DNA from: Bacteroides sp. UBA1317
GTDB lineage: Bacteria; Bacteroidota; Bacteroidia; Bacteroidales; Bacteroidaceae
Assembly: GCA_002307035.1 (NCBI GenBank)
Contig: DBTL01000169.1
Span: 1-21,878 of the forward strand
Reading direction: 5' to 3'
Length of the DNA stretch: 21,878 nt
The translations under genes and the position numbers were made by a program. Below, piece by piece: positions 18,025-21,878 of this stretch; within the stretch, counting starts at the first letter, position 1, and the number at the start of each line of letters is the position of its first letter. The notes under the pieces are model-generated. The model worked only from the letters and a program-made list of their open reading frames with translations, was not told the origin of the DNA and ran no database searches.

Positions 18025-18068
18025 CCAACAATGCACGAAGCAGCATGACGAAAAGAAGATTTATCATA

Positions 18069-19394
18069 TTATTTTCGTCTGCGACTTCTTCGTCGTTGCA
18101 TTTTATTCCGCTTATAACGTAACCAACGTTTATAGATCATCCATCCGCTCATAAGTGCCACAACAACAAATATAAGAATAGTGATACCTACGCCCAGATT
18201 ATCTCCTTTAATTCTTGACCATATTTCAAGCACAGCCTCCGTCTTATCTCCAAAATCACGAATCATGGCGCAGCGGTCTACCACCTTACGGTCGGGATAT
18301 TGAATTCGATTGACCTGCACACTCTCGGCCCCGGGACCAAAAAAATAGCTTAAATCAGAATGATAATTGAGAGTGGTGTCTATCTTTGCTTCTAATATTT
18401 CAGGAGTAGCTATCGAACTGACAAAGCCTGTGGCATCCATATTGCGAAGTGCCACGTCTGGGCGGCACATATAATTGATGAAGTAACTGGCTGCCTTAGC
18501 ATTGCCTGCATATTTAGGTATTACCCATCCATCGTACCAGATGTTACTTCCTTCCAACGGAACCACATAATCAAGTTCTACTCCAACTGAAGCAGCTTCT
18601 TCGATAGCCCACATGGCATCACCACTCCACGTCAAATTAAGCCATGCTTTGTTCTTCGTCATCATCTCTTTGCCAAAGTCCGATTCCCATCCGGCGATCA
18701 ACGGCTTCATCGCTTTTAGATATTTCTCGACTACGGCCATTGCCTCGGGTGAATAGTCATTCATTAAATCTTCGACCGTAAGTTTGCCTTCACGCAGTTC
18801 GTTGGCATGAGCATAGATCGCTGCCGTACCATACGCATCACGATAGCTTTCTTTCATCAGAATCTTACCGGCATATTTGCGATTCCAGAGAGTTCCCCAG
18901 GTTTCTGCATCAACATCAGAAACAAAGGCTTTGTTATACAAAATGCCCGCAGTACCCCACATGTAGCACACTGCATAATGATTGGCTTGTTTGCCCGGCT
19001 GACTCAATTTGTCTATCTGAGCACGAATATAAGGCGAAAGGTTATGAATGTAACTTTGCGAACCATTCAAGAGTGTATCAATCGGCAGAAGCAAATCTTT
19101 CTTCAACATACGCTCGATGATGTATTCCGACGGGCAAACCACATCAAAATCTTCGTGTCCTTTCTCTATTTTGGTGAGCATCACTTCATTGATGTCAAAT
19201 GTCTGGTAAACAATACGGATATCTTCACCTGTCTGCTGTTTATAATATGCCTGAAACTCCTTCAATGCGTCTTCGTCAATGTAATCTGCCCAATTATAAA
19301 TTTTAAGCACATTCTCGCGAGGCTCACCCGTATTATAACAACCGGTAAGCAAGCATATACAGATAATAGATAAAACAGATAAGAACTTCTTCAT
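18069..19394 (-). CDS. potD: PotD spermidine/putrescine-binding lipoprotein with C-terminal membrane anchor
   Basis: A 441-residue extracytoplasmic polyamine-binding protein that hands spermidine or putrescine to the PotABC transporter. The family pattern is clear: LKIYNWADYIDED (30-42), FDVVCPSEYIIERM (83-96), AVCYMWGTAGILYN (141-154), LTWSGDAMWA (254-263) and WYDGWVIPKYA (286-296), with aromatic and acidic residues placed as in the polyamine site of E. coli PotD. The signal peptide ends in LLTGC, so C19 should be lipidated. Unlike E. coli PotD (about 350 residues, soluble), this one adds a hydrophobic helix at about 402-420 and a basic tail ending RRRSRRRK, which predicts anchoring in the inner membrane with the tail in the cytoplasm. 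It is the last gene of the pot operon, 73 bp after potC. Whether it prefers spermidine or putrescine cannot be told. Confidence 0.93.
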   Translation of the reverse strand: MKKFLSVLSIICICLLTGCYNTGEPRENVLKIYNWADYIDEDALKEFQAYYKQQTGEDIRIVYQTFDINEVMLTKIEKGHEDFDVVCPSEYIIERMLKKDLLLPIDTLLNGSQSYIHNLSPYIRAQIDKLSQPGKQANHYAVCYMWGTAGILYNKAFVSDVDAETWGTLWNRKYAGKILMKESYRDAYGTAAIYAHANELREGKLTVEDLMNDYSPEAMAVVEKYLKAMKPLIAGWESDFGKEMMTKNKAWLNLTWSGDAMWAIEEAASVGVELDYVVPLEGSNIWYDGWVIPKYAGNAKAASYFINYMCRPDVALRNMDATGFVSSIATPEILEAKIDTTLNYHSDLSYFFGPGAESVQVNRIQYPDRKVVDRCAMIRDFGDKTEAVLEIWSRIKGDNLGVGITILIFVVVALMSGWMIYKRWLRYKRNKMQRRRSRRRK

Positions 19395-19467
19395 ATAATA
19401 CTTAGGTCTTTTTTAAAAACAATGAAGCGTTTTTTGAAAACATATCGGTGTTTGAGAGGCAGAATAG

Positions 19468-20262
19468 TTACTCTTGCTGCTTCGCCTTTCCTGCTCTATG
19501 GTTAATGATAATAAGTAATGCCAGCACCACCACAAAAATAATAGTAGAAAGGGGACGAAGCTCGGGAGTTAATCCTCCTTTTCGTGCATCAGCATAGATA
19601 TAGGTAGAGAGTGTTTCGAGTCCCTGATTGCCTATTGTAAAAACTGTAACGGCAAAATCATCAATGGAAAGGGTGATGGCCAGCATAAAACCACTAATCA
19701 TTCCCGGCCTTATCTCGGGAATAATGACTTTTCGAAGCGCCTGCATAGGTGTGGCACCAAGATCGAGAGCTGCCTCATAAATATTTGGATTCATCTGCTT
19801 GAGACGGGGCAAAACACTTAGCACAACATAGGGCGTACAAAAAGTAATATGCGCAAGCACTACTGTGACATAGCCTTGCGATATGCCCAATGAGACAAAA
19901 AGCAGGAATAACGAAATACCTGTAATAATGTCGCCATTCAAGATAGGAATGCTGTTCACAAATCCAATAGCCTTTTTAGATCGGGCTTTCAGATTATAAA
20001 TACCGATAGCGGTAATGCTACCCAGCAAGGTGGAGGCTGTAGCAGCAATGAAAGCAATAGTCAGGGTATTCATTAAGGCATTCATCAGCGAATGATGGCT
20101 ACTGGTGACAAGAAGTGAAGAATAGAGCTTAGTAGAAAAGCCCGTCCAGTTGCCCAATACTTTTGCTTCGGTGAACGAATAGATCACGATAATAATGATT
20201 GGGGCATAGAGCAATAGCAACAATACCCACAAATATGTCTGCGCAAAAATCTTCTTTACCAT
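19468..20262 (-). CDS. potC: PotC polyamine ABC transporter permease
   Basis: A 264-residue inner-membrane permease subunit with about six hydrophobic segments, beginning TYLWVLLLLLYAPIIIIVIYS. The EAA loop that docks with PotA is YEAALDLGATPMQALRKVIIPEIRPG (about 162-187). ILNGDIITGISL and LAITLSIDDFAVT are typical PotC motifs. The C-terminus is short and charged. The ATG overlaps the end of potB (ATGGTAA), so the two are translationally coupled, fitting 1:1 assembly of the PotB-PotC pore. Confidence 0.95.
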   Translation of the reverse strand: MVKKIFAQTYLWVLLLLLYAPIIIIVIYSFTEAKVLGNWTGFSTKLYSSLLVTSSHHSLMNALMNTLTIAFIAATASTLLGSITAIGIYNLKARSKKAIGFVNSIPILNGDIITGISLFLLFVSLGISQGYVTVVLAHITFCTPYVVLSVLPRLKQMNPNIYEAALDLGATPMQALRKVIIPEIRPGMISGFMLAITLSIDDFAVTVFTIGNQGLETLSTYIYADARKGGLTPELRPLSTIIFVVVLALLIIINHRAGKAKQQE

Positions 20263-21056
20263 AGTCCGCCTCCTTCGTTAGCATTGTCTTTATCGTCGGT
20301 GCCAAAAAGCGAAGTAGCTGCAATGAGCAACAACATGATGAGAGACAGAGCGGCCCCATAGTTCCACATACTATTATTGATATTCTCTTGAATAGTGGTT
20401 CCAAAAAGTTTGATGTTATTCATGGTAAGCAGTTCTGCTATTGCAAAGGTAGAGATGGTAGGCATAAAGACCATCATCACACCACTCATCACTCCCGGCA
20501 TGGAAAGCGGCAATATGGCTTTGAAAAAGACTTGCACAGGGTTTGCTCCCAAGTCTTGAGCTGCTTCAATATAGCTACGATCCATCTTTTGCAAAGTGTT
20601 GTAGATGGGATAGATCATGAATGGGAGAAAGTTATAGACCATTCCAAAAATGAGTGCGCCTTCACCAAGGGGAATACTAAAGAAATCGAATAATGCAACG
20701 GTAGCTAGCGTGCGCACCAAAATATTAACCCACATAGGTAAAATGAAGAGTACTACCAGAGTACGTGATTTATTGAACTTACTATTGCTCAATATCCATG
20801 CTGCCGGATAACCAAGAAGAATACAAATGGATGTTGTGATAATAGCAATGCCGATGGAATAAACAAAGGTATTAATTGCCTCAGGGTGCATAAAGAACTT
20901 CGAGAAGTTCGACATTGTCAGGTGTCCGTTATCATCAGTAAATGCATAGACTACGATAAGTAACAATGGAATGACAACAAAGATGGCCGAAAAGATAACG
21001 TAAGGGAGCGTCCAACTCTTACGTGATGCAAAAAAAATCGGTAATTTTCTACTCAC
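20256..21056 (-). CDS. potB: PotB polyamine ABC transporter permease
   Basis: A 266-residue inner-membrane permease with about six hydrophobic segments, first TLPYVIFSAIFVVIPLLLIV. The EAA loop YIEAAQDLGANPVQVFFKAILPLSMPG (about 161-187) contacts PotA. RTLVVLFILPMWVNILVRT is characteristic of PotB. The start is GTG at 21056; an in-frame TAA two codons upstream rules out an earlier start, and the next plausible start would cut into the first membrane helix. It lies 22 bp after potA and overlaps potC by 7 bp. With PotC it forms the transmembrane channel. Confidence 0.94.
   Translation of the reverse strand: MSRKLPIFFASRKSWTLPYVIFSAIFVVIPLLLIVVYAFTDDNGHLTMSNFSKFFMHPEAINTFVYSIGIAIITTSICILLGYPAAWILSNSKFNKSRTLVVLFILPMWVNILVRTLATVALFDFFSIPLGEGALIFGMVYNFLPFMIYPIYNTLQKMDRSYIEAAQDLGANPVQVFFKAILPLSMPGVMSGVMMVFMPTISTFAIAELLTMNNIKLFGTTIQENINNSMWNYGAALSLIMLLLIAATSLFGTDDKDNANEGGGLW
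20269..20275 (-). promoter_or_regulatory. Strong Shine-Dalgarno site of potC inside potB
   Basis: The minus strand reads AAGGAGG followed by 6 bases and the potC ATG. It is embedded in the GAA GGA GGC codons of the potB C-terminus. Bacteroides genes usually lack good Shine-Dalgarno sites, so this one stands out and probably supports restart at the potB/potC overlap. Confidence 0.65.
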
Positions 21057-21078
21057 TTCTTATTCTTTCATTTATCGA

Positions 21079-21878
21079 TCAGTTAATAATTCGAATGTCG
21101 GTGGGCAGAATAGTGATTCCTACCCGATCACCATCATCCCATACATCATTGGTATCCACATATACATCTTCATCCCAGTCAGAGAAAACCGTCAGATGAT
21201 AATGATTGCCTTTATAAAGGATGAACTTCACTTCTCCGGTCAACATCCCGTCTTCTTCGTTATCTTGAAGAATCACTTTGTTGAAATCAACTTCAACTTT
21301 CACTGCTTGCCCGGCTTCAATGGAACTAACTGCGGAACATTCAAAAGTATATCCCAAAAACTCGACATGTGTATTGTCCACCATCTTCCCATCAAATGTA
21401 TTACACACCCGCTCTTTCTTCATGATGTGAATATCAAAAGGCTTCACCAGCAATCCCACTGTTTCGCCAACTTCGAAATGGTGATAGTCCTGAACGAGAA
21501 ACTCATAGTCTCCACACAAAACAGTCATTTCGTTATGCACTCCTTTAAATATAGTCGACTGTACCACTCCTACCAACTGGGCTGCATCGGACACTGCAAA
21601 AATATAAAGATCTTCGGGACGAATCACGACATCTACCGGAACATTTTCACCAAATCCTTCATCTACGCATTCAAATTCGGTATCACAGATGCGCACCAAT
21701 TTATCTTTTAGCATCACACCATTCAAAATATTGCTCTCACCTATAAAATCGGCTACAAAAGAATTTGTCGGTTCATTATAGATATCAATAGGTGTACCTA
21801 TCTGCTGAATCTTACCCTCACTCATCACCACAATCGTATCGCTCAACGTAAGAGCTTCTTCCTGATCATGCGTTACAT
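21079..21878 (-). CDS. potA: PotA polyamine ABC transporter ATPase, C-terminal part
   Basis: The C-terminal 266 or so codons of the ATPase that powers polyamine uptake; the N-terminus lies beyond the right edge of the window. The frame stays open to the last base. The first visible residues, VTHDQEEALTLSD, are the H-loop and what follows it, so Walker A, the signature motif and Walker B are outside. VMSEGKIQQIGTPIDIYNEPTNSFVADFIGESN is the typical end of the nucleotide-binding domain. Beyond it are the regulatory OB-fold (TOBE) domains, with VVIRPEDLYIF and VGLLVKPFDIHIM, ending GDRVGITILPTDIRIIN. The regulatory domain seems somewhat longer than in E. coli PotA. It is first in the visible order potA-potB-potC-potD; the operon promoter must lie off the window. 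Confidence 0.93.
   Translation of the reverse strand, partial: VTHDQEEALTLSDTIVVMSEGKIQQIGTPIDIYNEPTNSFVADFIGESNILNGVMLKDKLVRICDTEFECVDEGFGENVPVDVVIRPEDLYIFAVSDAAQLVGVVQSTIFKGVHNEMTVLCGDYEFLVQDYHHFEVGETVGLLVKPFDIHIMKKERVCNTFDGKMVDNTHVEFLGYTFECSAVSSIEAGQAVKVEVDFNKVILQDNEEDGMLTGEVKFILYKGNHYHLTVFSDWDEDVYVDTNDVWDDGDRVGITILPTDIRIIN

Noticed and set aside
18047..18079. Inverted repeat GACGAAAA / TTTTCGTC around the potD stop codon, considered as the pot operon terminator
   Set aside because: The stem is only 8 bp and AT-rich with a 17-nt loop, it overlaps the coding end, and no T run follows it on the minus strand.
19395..19467. Gap of 73 bp between potC and potD, considered for an internal promoter or attenuator
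   Set aside because: It contains only A/T runs (for example GTTTTCAAAAAAC) with no -7/-33 pair and no stable stem.

Overview
The window looks like a gut Bacteroides chromosome. It carries a SusC/SusD polysaccharide utilization locus (PUL) with a hybrid two-component regulator (HTCS). Its lipoproteins have acidic residues just after the lipid cysteine. Promoter-like TAnnTTTG -7 boxes, typical of Bacteroidota, occur upstream of two genes. Every protein gene reads on the minus strand. The only plus-strand element is a CRISPR array at the left edge.

Layout, left to right. (1) 1-1756: the leader-distal part of a CRISPR array with 27 copies of a 29-bp repeat ending in ATTGAAAC. No leader or cas gene is in the window; both should lie beyond the left edge if present. 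(2) 1757-2062: a spacer region without a convincing gene, containing overlapping palindromes and a strong intrinsic terminator (1993-2030) that closes the PUL operon. (3) 2063-13885: a probable beta-1,4-galactan PUL. In transcription order it encodes a clan GH-A enzyme resembling GH147 exo-beta-galactosidases, a SusC-like TonB-dependent transporter, a SusD-like lipoprotein, a SusE/F-like surface glycan-binding lipoprotein, a GH53 endo-beta-1,4-galactanase lipoprotein and a periplasmic GH2 beta-galactosidase. (4) 13886-14049: the PUL control region, with a promoter and a tandem 10-bp repeat that may be the HTCS operator. (5) 14050-17970: the HTCS sensor/regulator. (6) 18069-21878: a polyamine ABC transporter operon potA(partial)-potB-potC-potD.

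How the PUL probably works (inferred from families). The surface GH53 cuts pectic galactan (RG-I side chains). The glycan-binding lipoprotein and SusD capture the products and SusC imports them. GH2 and the GH147-like enzyme release galactose in the periplasm. The HTCS senses an oligosaccharide with its periplasmic beta-propellers and activates the operon through its AraC-type domain. Gene content closely resembles, from memory, the galactan PULs of B. thetaiotaomicron (BT4667 region) and B. ovatus.

The pot operon is conventional except for its binding protein, which has both a lipoprotein signal and a C-terminal membrane anchor with a very basic tail. I found no clearly new defence or mobile system. 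The items most worth checking are the CRISPR spacers, the putative HTCS operator, the GH147-like assignment and the doubly anchored PotD.
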